Shown: piece after piece, positions 57,481 through 64,000 of the stretch
How the letters are laid out: the number at the start of each line of letters is the position of its first letter
How positions within the stretch are numbered: the first letter of the stretch is position 1
Assembly (NCBI RefSeq): GCF_016765675.1
Contig: NZ_JAESWB010000025.1
Location: 124,001-188,000 of the forward strand
From: Neobacillus paridis
GTDB taxonomy: Bacteria; Bacillota; Bacilli; Bacillales; Cytobacillaceae
Direction of reading: 5' to 3'
DNA length: 64,000 nucleotides
Notes under the pieces: model-generated
The model's database searches: none
The model's input: only the letters and a program-made list of their open reading frames with translations
Told to the model about the DNA's origin: nothing
Program-made: the position numbers and the translations under genes

Positions 57481-57744
57481 TTGTCAAATATACAAAAAAA
57501 TCGAATAACTGTTGATATTTTTGGTACCCAATATGTCATCTTAGGAACAGAAAGTAAAGACCATATCCGACATGTCGCATCATTAGTTGACAAAAAAATG
57601 CGTGAAATCAGTTCGAAGAATCCCGGATTAGATGTTAGTAAACTCGCTGTTTTGACAGCTGTTAATGCAGTAAATGATTATCTGATCATAAAAGACGAAT
57701 TGGAACAGCGGAAAACAGAACAACAAAATGAGAAGGAATCATAA
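57481..57744 (+). CDS. zapA: Cell division protein ZapA
   Basis: An 87-residue protein that bundles FtsZ protofilaments. It has the N-terminal beta-rich head (NRITVDIFGTQYVILGTES) and a C-terminal coiled coil (VNDYLIIKDELEQRKTEQQNE). The TTG at 57481 follows GGAGG by nine bases; an upstream ATG at 57466 overlaps that ribosome site. Followed by cvpA three bases after the stop, as in B. subtilis yshA-yshB. Confidence 0.93.
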   Translation: MSNIQKNRITVDIFGTQYVILGTESKDHIRHVASLVDKKMREISSKNPGLDVSKLAVLTAVNAVNDYLIIKDELEQRKTEQQNEKES

Positions 57745-57747
57745 CAT

Positions 57748-58290
57748 ATGTTAGACTTGGCTATTATCATTTTTCTTTTTATCGGTTTTCTTATTGGCTT
57801 GAAGAGGGGCTTTATTTTGCAGCTGGTCCATCTTACAAGTTTTATTATCGCATATGTTGTCGCCTATTTATACTATGAAGAATTAGCACCAAAGCTTATT
57901 CTTTGGATTCCATACCCGACTTTGGGGGATAATCCGACATTAAAAATATTAACGGACTCTAGCAATATGGAATCTGCTTTTTACCGGGCGATTGCTTTTG
58001 TAATCATCTTTTTTGCAGTAAAAATTGTTTTGCAAATTATCGGCTCGATGTTTGACTTTATCGCTCATTTACCGGTCTTAAAGCAGCTAAATGTCTGGGC
58101 AGGTGGAATACTAGGATTTTTAGAAGTCTATTTACTTATTTTTATTGTATTATACATTGCTGCCCTCATGCCAATTGAACATTTTCAAACGATATTAGAT
58201 GACTCGTCATTGGCAAAAACGATCGTCCACTACACCCCAGTCCTATCTGAACAGATCAAAGGCTGGTGGATTGAAAATACGGCTGCGTGA
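57748..58290 (+). CDS. yshB: CvpA family membrane protein (YshB)
   Basis: A 180-residue protein with four predicted spans (about residues 3-20, 25-43, 77-97, 113-140). It starts with the family pattern LDLAIIIFLFIGFLIGLKRGF. The C-terminal region after the last span is short and soluble. CvpA proteins are linked to colicin V production and envelope functions in enterics; the role in bacilli is unclear. Co-transcribed with zapA and followed by a terminator. Confidence 0.9.
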   Translation: MLDLAIIIFLFIGFLIGLKRGFILQLVHLTSFIIAYVVAYLYYEELAPKLILWIPYPTLGDNPTLKILTDSSNMESAFYRAIAFVIIFFAVKIVLQIIGSMFDFIAHLPVLKQLNVWAGGILGFLEVYLLIFIVLYIAALMPIEHFQTILDDSSLAKTIVHYTPVLSEQIKGWWIENTAA

Positions 58291-58316
58291 ACTTCTCTAT
58301 AGGCAGAGAAGTTTTT
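58291..58316 (+). terminator. Intrinsic terminator after yshB
   Basis: ACTTCTCT / AGAGAAGT with six-base loop and T5; begins right after the stop codon. Confidence 0.8.
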
Positions 58317-58365
58317 CTATTAACGGGCAAAATAAGATGGCGACGAAAATAGGCAGGTGATTGTA

Positions 58366-60084
58366 TTGGGAGTAAATAAACAAGAAATTGTCCGTCATCT
58401 GGAGATGATTGCGGTTTATATGGAATTAAAAGGGGAGAATCCCTTTAAGGTTTCGGCTTTTCGTAAGGCCGCCAATGCCTTGGAAACCGATGATCGCAGC
58501 ATCTCTGAAATCGACGATTTTACGGTCATATCCGGTATCGGTAAAGGGACTGCCACTGTCATTGAGGAATACATAAAAGATGGCTCCTCAACGCTTTTAA
58601 AGGCGCTTAAACAAGAGGTTCCTGCCGGGTTAATTCCCCTCTTGCAGCTGCCGGGTCTTGGCGGTAAAAAAATTGCTAAATTATATAAGGAATTAGGTGT
58701 TATAGATGTTAACAGTTTAAAGGAAGCCTGCCGGGAGGGCCGGGTTCAGTCGCTTGCCGGTTTTGGAAAAAAGACCGAGGAAAAAATTTTAGCAGCGATT
58801 GCCAACGTGGGATCGAGACCAGAACGGCTGCCGCTGGCCTACATGCTGCCGCTTGCCGGACAGATTGAAGCGATGCTGGCTGAAATTAAGGAAGTTAAAC
58901 GGTTTTCAAGGGCTGGAAGTTTACGGCGAATGCGTGAAACAATCAAAGATTTGGATTTTATTATCGCGACAACTGAGCCAGAAGCTGTGCGTGAGCAATT
59001 ATTAAAGCAGCCGGGCATAAAAGAAGTAATTGGGGCTGGTGATACTAAGGTTTCGATAGTGTTTACCCAAGACTACGATATATCGGTTGACTTTCGCTTA
59101 GTAAAGCCCGAAGAATTCATCACCACTCTGCATCATTTTACCGGCTCCAAGGATCATAATGTCCGTATGCGTCAGCTTGCCAAGGAGCGCGGCGAAAAAA
59201 TCAGCGAATATGGTGTGGAAAACAACGAAACAGGTAAAATTCAAACGTTCAAATCGGAGGAAGAATTTTTCAACCATTTTGGTTTGCCTTATATTCCACC
59301 GGAAATTCGTGAAGATGGGAAAGAAGTGGATATCTTTTCAGCCAATCAAGGATTAATCGACTTATCGGACATAAAGGGTGACCTTCATATGCATACAACA
59401 TGGAGTGATGGTGCCCATTCCATCGAGGAGATGGTCGAAGCGTGCCGGGCGCGTGGTTACCGCTACCTGGCGATAACCGATCATTCCCAATATTTAAAGG
59501 TTGCAAACGGACTCACAACAGAGCGGCTCTTGAAGCAACATGAAGAAATTAAGAAACTCAATGAAAAATATGATGATATATTGATTCTATCAGGGGTGGA
59601 AATGGATATATTACCGGATGGCACCTTAGACTATGAGGATTGGGTCCTGGCCGAAATGGATTTTGTCATTGCCTCGATTCATTCCGCTTTTTCCCAATCG
59701 AAGGAAAAAATCATGGAGCGGTTAAAGACAGCGCTGGAAAATCCCCATGTTGATTTACTTGCCCATCCAACTGGAAGGAAAATTGGCCGGCGCGACGGCT
59801 ATGAAGTGGACATTGATTTACTGATAGAACTGGCAAGAGTGACGAACACGGCTTTGGAGCTGAATGCTGATCCGAACAGGCTGGACCTGAAAGCGGAATA
59901 TTTACGCAAAGCCCAGGAAGCCGGGGTGAAAATTCTTATTAATACCGATGCCCATAGGAAAGAAACCTTAAGCGATATGGAAATTGGCGTTGCTGCTGCC
60001 AAGAAGGGCTGGGTAAAAGCTTCAACGGTACTGAATGCACTTGAACCACATGATCTCCTTCATTTTTTGCATAATCGACATTGA
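58366..60084 (+). CDS. polX: DNA polymerase/3'-5' exonuclease PolX
   Basis: A 572-residue family-X repair polymerase. The N-terminal 8-kDa-like domain with HhH (VISGIGKGTA, LPGLGGKKIAKLY) is followed by the nucleotidyltransferase palm (AGSLRRM, LDFIIATTEP, ISVDFRLV). The C-terminal PHP phosphoesterase domain (~335-572) has GDLHMHTTWSDG, TDHSQYL and NTDAHRKE. TTG at 58366 follows AGGTGA; it gives the start MGVNKQEIVRHLE. In B. subtilis the enzyme fills gaps in base excision repair. mutS2 follows at 22 bases. Confidence 0.95.
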   Translation: MGVNKQEIVRHLEMIAVYMELKGENPFKVSAFRKAANALETDDRSISEIDDFTVISGIGKGTATVIEEYIKDGSSTLLKALKQEVPAGLIPLLQLPGLGGKKIAKLYKELGVIDVNSLKEACREGRVQSLAGFGKKTEEKILAAIANVGSRPERLPLAYMLPLAGQIEAMLAEIKEVKRFSRAGSLRRMRETIKDLDFIIATTEPEAVREQLLKQPGIKEVIGAGDTKVSIVFTQDYDISVDFRLVKPEEFITTLHHFTGSKDHNVRMRQLAKERGEKISEYGVENNETGKIQTFKSEEEFFNHFGLPYIPPEIREDGKEVDIFSANQGLIDLSDIKGDLHMHTTWSDGAHSIEEMVEACRARGYRYLAITDHSQYLKVANGLTTERLLKQHEEIKKLNEKYDDILILSGVEMDILPDGTLDYEDWVLAEMDFVIASIHSAFSQSKEKIMERLKTALENPHVDLLAHPTGRKIGRRDGYEVDIDLLIELARVTNTALELNADPNRLDLKAEYLRKAQEAGVKILINTDAHRKETLSDMEIGVAAAKKGWVKASTVLNALEPHDLLHFLHNRH

Positions 60085-60106
60085 ACAATAAAGGAGGGAT
60101 ACCCTC

Positions 60107-62467
60107 ATGCAAGATAAAGTATTAAAAGTGTTAGAATTTACTAAAGTGAGAGAGCAGCTGTTAGAGCATGCGGCTTCATCACTAGGGAAAGAAAAAATAG
60201 CAAACTTGGTACCATCAACGGATTTCGACGAGGTGGTGAAACTTCAGGCAGAAACCGATGAGGGGGCCACTGTTTATCGGATTAAAGGCAATATTCCACT
60301 TTCAGGGATCTATGATATCAGGCCGCATATTAAGCGTTCCATCATTGGCGGGGTGTTAAGCCCGCATGAATTGATGCAAATTTCCAGCACCATTTACGCA
60401 AGCCGGCAAATGAAACGTTTTATTGAGGAAATTGATGAAGAACGCACTGAGATACCGATTTTAAAGGAGCAGGTGGATCAGATTATTCCACTAACGAACC
60501 TGGAGCATGTCATTAAACAGGCGATTGACGAGAGCGGTGAAGTGTTGGACGGGGCCAGCGAACTGCTTCGGACCTTAAGACACCAGCTGCGATCCAATGA
60601 GGCACGGGTCCGGGAAAAATTAGAAAGTATGATTCGTTCCTCCAGCGCCCAAAAGATGCTGTCAGATGCGATTATTACTATTCGCAACGACCGTTTTGTC
60701 ATCCCTGTTAAGCAAGAATACCGCGGTCATTACGGCGGGATTATTCATGACCAAAGCTCTTCGGGGCAAACATTGTTTATTGAGCCGCAGGTGATTGTGC
60801 AATTAAACAATCAGCTGCAGGACATCCGCGTTAAGGAACAATTGGAAATTGAACGAATCCTTACCGAGCTGTCAGCAAAAGTGGCCGAATTTGCAAACGA
60901 ACTGCAAATCATTGTCAAGATCCTGGCTAATTTAGATTTTATTTTTGCCAAGGCAAGATATGGGAAAAAAATAAAAGCGACGATGCCGATTATCAACAAT
61001 GAAGGCAGAATCGCATTATATCAGGCAAGGCATCCGTTCATTCCGCTTGATGAGGTTGTCGCAAATGACATTTTGCTTGGCGAAGATTATACCACGATTG
61101 TCATTACCGGTCCCAATACCGGCGGGAAAACGGTTACGCTCAAAACACTTGGACTATGTTCGCTTATGGCTCAGGCCGGATTGCAGGTACCGGCCCAGGA
61201 TGGTTCCGAACTGGCGGTGTTTGGCGCTGTTTATGCCGATATTGGTGATGAACAATCCATTGAACAAAGCTTGAGTACATTTTCTTCCCATATGGTAAAT
61301 ATTGTCGATATTTTAAATCGAGTTGATGATAACAGCCTTGTCCTGTTTGACGAGCTAGGTGCCGGTACTGATCCACAAGAAGGAGCAGCATTGGCGATTT
61401 CGATTCTAGACGAGGTTTATCGGATTGGTGCCAGGGTAGTCGCTACCACTCACTATCCGGAGTTAAAGGCATACGGCTATAATCGTGAAGGCGTCTTGAA
61501 TGCCAGTGTTGAGTTTGATGTCGAGACACTAAGCCCCACCTATAAATTATTGCTGGGAGTGCCCGGCCGCAGTAATGCATTTGAAATTTCCCAACGCCTT
61601 GGCCTCAATGAACGAATCATTAATAATGCCAGGTCCTATATTAGTGAGGACACCAATCAAATTGATAACATGATCGCGTCGCTTGAAGAAAGCAAGCACC
61701 AGGCAGAAATCGAACAGCAGGAAGCATTGGACTTTTTAAGGCAGGCGGAAAAGCTTCATAAAGATTTGCAAAAACAGATGATAGAATTCTATGAGAAGAA
61801 AGATTCGATGTTCGAAAAAGCGGCTGCAAAGGCGGCTGAAATTGTCGATGAAGCCAAAAAAGAAGCCGAGCAGGTCATTCGCGATCTTCGTAAAATGCGA
61901 ACGGAAAAGCACGCTGAAATAAAAGAACACGAATTAATTGATGCTAAGAAACGTCTGGAAAAAGCAGTACCGGAGATGACTAAATCAGCGAAATTGACCA
62001 ATAAGAAGAGTAAAAAGCAGCAATATCTGCCCGGGGATGAAGTGAGGGTTTTAACCTTTGATCAGAGAGGTACACTTGTGGAGAAAGTTTCTGCTGATGA
62101 GTGGCAGGTACAAATGGGAATTTTAAAAATGAAGGTCAAAGAAAAAGATATGGAATATCTTGGGTCAACGGAAAAGAAACAAGAGACAAGACCGATGGCC
62201 ATTGTAAAAGGCAGCGACTCCCATGTTAAACTGGAGTTGGATTTACGTGGAGAACGGTATGAAGATGCGCTGCTCAAGGTAGAAAAGTATATTGATGACG
62301 CTCTTCTTGCAAGCTACCCGCGTGTCTCAATTATTCATGGAAAAGGAACAGGTGCTTTAAGACAAGGAGTTCAGGAGTATTTAAGAAATCATCGAGCGGT
62401 TAAGAAAATCCGCTTTGGCGAGGCCGGAGAAGGAGGCACCGGTGTCACTGTAGTGGAATTTAAATAA
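60107..62467 (+). CDS. mutS2: MutS2 (endonuclease MutS2 / ribosome-rescue ATPase)
   Basis: A 786-residue protein with the MutS core and clamp (~1-290). The ATPase has Walker [15 protein letters not shown] (~334), Walker [16 protein letters not shown] and the ST-stretch around [17 protein letters not shown] coiled coil (~515-630) leads to a KOW-like segment and the C-terminal Smr nuclease-type domain ([26 protein letters not shown]). It lacks the mismatch-recognition domain I. Known roles include limiting recombination and, in B. subtilis, acting on collided ribosomes. AAAGGAGGG precedes the ATG. Confidence 0.96.
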   Translation: MQDKVLKVLEFTKVREQLLEHAASSLGKEKIANLVPSTDFDEVVKLQAETDEGATVYRIKGNIPLSGIYDIRPHIKRSIIGGVLSPHELMQISSTIYASRQMKRFIEEIDEERTEIPILKEQVDQIIPLTNLEHVIKQAIDESGEVLDGASELLRTLRHQLRSNEARVREKLESMIRSSSAQKMLSDAIITIRNDRFVIPVKQEYRGHYGGIIHDQSSSGQTLFIEPQVIVQLNNQLQDIRVKEQLEIERILTELSAKVAEFANELQIIVKILANLDFIFAKARYGKKIKATMPIINNEGRIALYQARHPFIPLDEVVANDILLGEDYTTIVITGPNTGGKTVTLKTLGLCSLMAQAGLQVPAQDGSELAVFGAVYADIGDEQSIEQSLSTFSSHMVNIVDILNRVDDNSLVLFDELGAGTDPQEGAALAISILDEVYRIGARVVATTHYPELKAYGYNREGVLNASVEFDVETLSPTYKLLLGVPGRSNAFEISQRLGLNERIINNARSYISEDTNQIDNMIASLEESKHQAEIEQQEALDFLRQAEKLHKDLQKQMIEFYEKKDSMFEKAAAKAAEIVDEAKKEAEQVIRDLRKMRTEKHAEIKEHELIDAKKRLEKAVPEMTKSAKLTNKKSKKQQYLPGDEVRVLTFDQRGTLVEKVSADEWQVQMGILKMKVKEKDMEYLGSTEKKQETRPMAIVKGSDSHVKLELDLRGERYEDALLKVEKYIDDALLASYPRVSIIHGKGTGALRQGVQEYLRNHRAVKKIRFGEAGEGGTGVTVVEFK

Positions 62468-62486
62468 TGTCCGGGGAGACTTTGCA

Positions 62487-62894
62487 ATGAACCAGTTTTG
62501 GGAAAATGAGTATATTCAAATTGCAGCTTATTATAGTGTTGTCATTTTATGCACAATTGTTTTTTTGGCGATTTTTGAATTGGTCACGAAATATCGGAAT
62601 TGGGAAGAAATTAAAAATGGCAATCTGGCCGTGGCCATGGCGACCGGAGGAAAAATCTTCGGGATTGCAAATATTTTTCGCAGTACAATTGAAGAGCATA
62701 CTTCATTGACTTCTATGATTGGATGGGGGATTTATGGCTTTTTCCTATTGTTGGCAGGCTATTTTATCTTTGAATTTTTGACGCCAAAGTTTAAAATTGA
62801 CGAAGAAATTCAAAATGATAATCGTGCCGTCGGTTTCATTTCCATGATGATCTCGATCGGGTTATCTTATGTGATCGGTGCAGGAATTTCTTAA
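62487..62894 (+). CDS. yshE: DUF350 membrane protein YshE
   Basis: A 135-residue protein with four predicted spans (about 10-32, 47-66, 75-97, 110-133). This is the DUF350 layout with two repeated pairs; MATGGKIFGIANIF and RAVGFISMMISIGLSYVIGAGIS mark the pseudo-repeats. Function is unknown. It follows mutS2 by 19 bases, as in B. subtilis mutSB-yshE. A tiny membrane peptide gene follows. Confidence 0.88.
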   Translation: MNQFWENEYIQIAAYYSVVILCTIVFLAIFELVTKYRNWEEIKNGNLAVAMATGGKIFGIANIFRSTIEEHTSLTSMIGWGIYGFFLLLAGYFIFEFLTPKFKIDEEIQNDNRAVGFISMMISIGLSYVIGAGIS

Positions 62895-62909
62895 GGGGAG
62901 AAAGGGAAA

Positions 62910-62993
62910 ATGAAAAATTTAGCAAAGGTTCTGATAGGTTTATCAGCTGTGTTTATTCTGATCGGGATTATATATCTTGTATTTTTCACATGA
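62910..62993 (+). CDS. Single-span small membrane peptide (27 aa)
   Basis: An ATG at 62910 is preceded by GGGGAGAAAGGG. The frame encodes 27 residues: MKNLAKVLIGLSAVFILIG, then IIYLVFFT. Two lysines at the N-terminus followed by one hydrophobic span of about 20 residues indicate an inner-membrane peptide with its N-terminus inside. It starts 16 bases after yshE and is followed by a terminator, so it is probably the last gene of the polX-mutS2-yshE unit. No family is recognised. Confidence 0.6.
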   Translation: MKNLAKVLIGLSAVFILIGIIYLVFFT

Positions 62994-63030
62994 ATCGAAT
63001 GTTCCGTTAGACATTTCAATCTAATTAAAG

Positions 63031-63062
63031 TCATCACTGATCCTTCAGTGGTGATTTTTTTT
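63031..63062 (+). terminator. Intrinsic terminator after yshE and the small peptide gene
   Basis: TCATCACTGA / TCAGTGGTGAT stem (one G-T pair) followed by eight T residues. Confidence 0.8.
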
Positions 63063-63176
63063 ACTACCAGGTAAATTAGAGGGGAGAAAATTGTGAATTG
63101 TTAAATATATAATCCTGTACTATAATTAAATGAGTAGTTGGAATTTTTAAAAATTTTCGTAAAGGGAGGTTAATAA

Positions 63177-64000
63177 ATGATAGAATCTAAACCATGGTTG
63201 AAATTGTATCCTAAAGAGATACCTGCCACGATCGAGTACTCCTCTGACCCGATTCAGACATATTTGGAAAATTCCGCTGCAAATTATCCAGATAAAGTTG
63301 CCATTCATTTTATGGGCAAGGAGTTAACTTTTAAACAGTTGCATGAGGAGGCCGTAAAGTTTGCCGGATATCTGCAAAACCACATCGGCATTATAAAAGG
63401 AGACCGTGTTGCCATCATGCTTCCGAATACGCCGCAGGCAGTCATTAGCTATTTTGCAATTCTGCTGGCCGGAGGAATTGTCGTTCAAACGAACCCGCTG
63501 TATACGGAACGTGAATTAGAATATCAAATGAAAGATTCAGGGGCAAAAGCCATCGTCACCCTTGATATCCTTTATCCTAGAGTAACAAAGGTAATGCCGC
63601 AGACAGGACTAAAGCATATCATCGTCACTTGCATTAAAGATTACTTGCCGTTTCCTAAAAATCTTCTGTATCCCTTTATTCAGAAAAAACAATACGGACT
63701 GGTCGTTAAAGTAAAGCATGAAGGAAATTCACACTTGCTTTCAGAAATTCTAAAAATGAAACCGCTTAAACTGACCAAGTATGAGATCAATCCTGATGAA
63801 GACCTTGCATTGCTCCAATATACGGGAGGGACAACCGGTTTTCCAAAAGGCGTAATGCTGACGCATAAGAATTTAATGGCCAACACGACAATGAGCGAGA
63901 AATGGATGTACAAATGTCACCCTGGTGAAGAAACGATTCTTGGCATTGTTCCTTTTTTCCATGTTTATGGTATGACTGTTTGTATGCTGTTATCGATAAA
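63177..64000 (+). CDS. lcfA: Long-chain fatty acid-CoA ligase, N-terminal part (cut by window end)
   Basis: ATG at 63177 is preceded by AAAGGGAGG. The frame is open to the window edge (274 residues seen). It is an AMP-binding (ANL) enzyme: the phosphate loop YTGGTTGFPKGVMLTH is at ~216, preceded by VAIMLPNTPQAVISYFA and followed by PFFHVYGMT. It should activate fatty acids with ATP and CoA for beta-oxidation. Position after mutS2-yshE matches B. subtilis lcfA. TAAATGAGTAGTT at 63127 resembles half of a FadR (TetR-type) operator, but this is weak. Confidence 0.95.
   Translation, partial: MIESKPWLKLYPKEIPATIEYSSDPIQTYLENSAANYPDKVAIHFMGKELTFKQLHEEAVKFAGYLQNHIGIIKGDRVAIMLPNTPQAVISYFAILLAGGIVVQTNPLYTERELEYQMKDSGAKAIVTLDILYPRVTKVMPQTGLKHIIVTCIKDYLPFPKNLLYPFIQKKQYGLVVKVKHEGNSHLLSEILKMKPLKLTKYEINPDEDLALLQYTGGTTGFPKGVMLTHKNLMANTTMSEKWMYKCHPGEETILGIVPFFHVYGMTVCMLLSI

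Noticed and set aside
63127..63145. FadR (TetR-type) operator before lcfA
   Set aside because: Only one half-site (TAAATGAGTA) resembles the consensus; the other half does not match, so I do not list it as a site.

Overview
This window is a core stretch of a Bacillaceae (low-GC, endospore-forming Firmicute) chromosome. Gene content and order follow the Bacillus subtilis ytxK-ackA ... dnaE-ytsJ-accDA-pfkA-pyk ... citZ-icd-mdh-phoPR-polA-mutM-ytaF-coaE-gapB-nrdR-dnaBI-ytxC-thrS-infC-rpmI-rplT ... pheST ... rnhC-zapA-cvpA-polX-mutS2-yshE-lcfA block. TTG/GTG starts behind strong GGAGG sites, T-box and L20 leaders, sporulation genes (ytrH, ytrI, ytvI, ytaF, sspI) and CcpA/CcpN-type sites agree with this. 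Dispersed 'AGCTCCAGCGCC' repeats suggest a Neobacillus-like relative rather than the B. subtilis group, but this is an inference.

Layout. 1-4.7 kb: acetate kinase with an upstream cre-like site, an EcsC-family protein, MoaB, two minus-strand genes (a hypothetical and a UspA protein) and a 52-aa acidic protein. 4.8-11.4 kb: a Gly/Phe-rich small protein, an unexplained intergenic structure, an M24 peptidase, YtkL, YtoI, YtpI, NrnA and YtrHI. 11.5-22.1 kb: DnaE, malic enzyme, a GntR/FadR regulator, AccDA, PfkA and Pyk, which carry carbon from glycolysis to malonyl-CoA. Two near-identical palindromes flank the regulator gene in front of malic enzyme and accD. 22.2-28.4 kb: a repeat element, YtvI, then citrate synthase, isocitrate dehydrogenase and malate dehydrogenase, with long hairpins between genes, and a MaoC-like protein.

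28.6-41.6 kb: PhoPR, PolA, MutM, YtaF, CoaE, gluconeogenic GapB with two CcpN-type operators, a hypothetical, NrdR, the helicase-loading pair DnaB/DnaI, and YtxC. 41.6-45.6 kb: T-box-controlled thrS and the L20-leader-controlled infC-rpmI-rplT operon, with an AUU start for infC. 45.7-49.5 kb is the most accessory part: dUTPase, a PiT phosphate transporter with a frameshifted DUF47 partner, a gene remnant, and a Phd-like/Uma2 fusion. 49.5-56 kb: an M42 peptidase, SspI, an rRNA methylase and T-box-controlled pheST, with two arrays of short motifs spaced 21 bp apart. 56-64 kb: PhhB, RnhC, ZapA, CvpA, PolX, MutS2, YshE, a 27-aa membrane peptide and the start of a long-chain acyl-CoA synthetase cut by the window edge.

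Most genes are ordinary housekeeping genes. The items most worth a second look are the palindromic operators around the GntR gene, the A-AAA-AAG frameshift in the DUF47 gene, the 21-bp phased motif arrays, the dispersed structured repeats, a helix that would hide the ribosome site of a small membrane protein, and an unassigned structured intergenic region near 5.2 kb.
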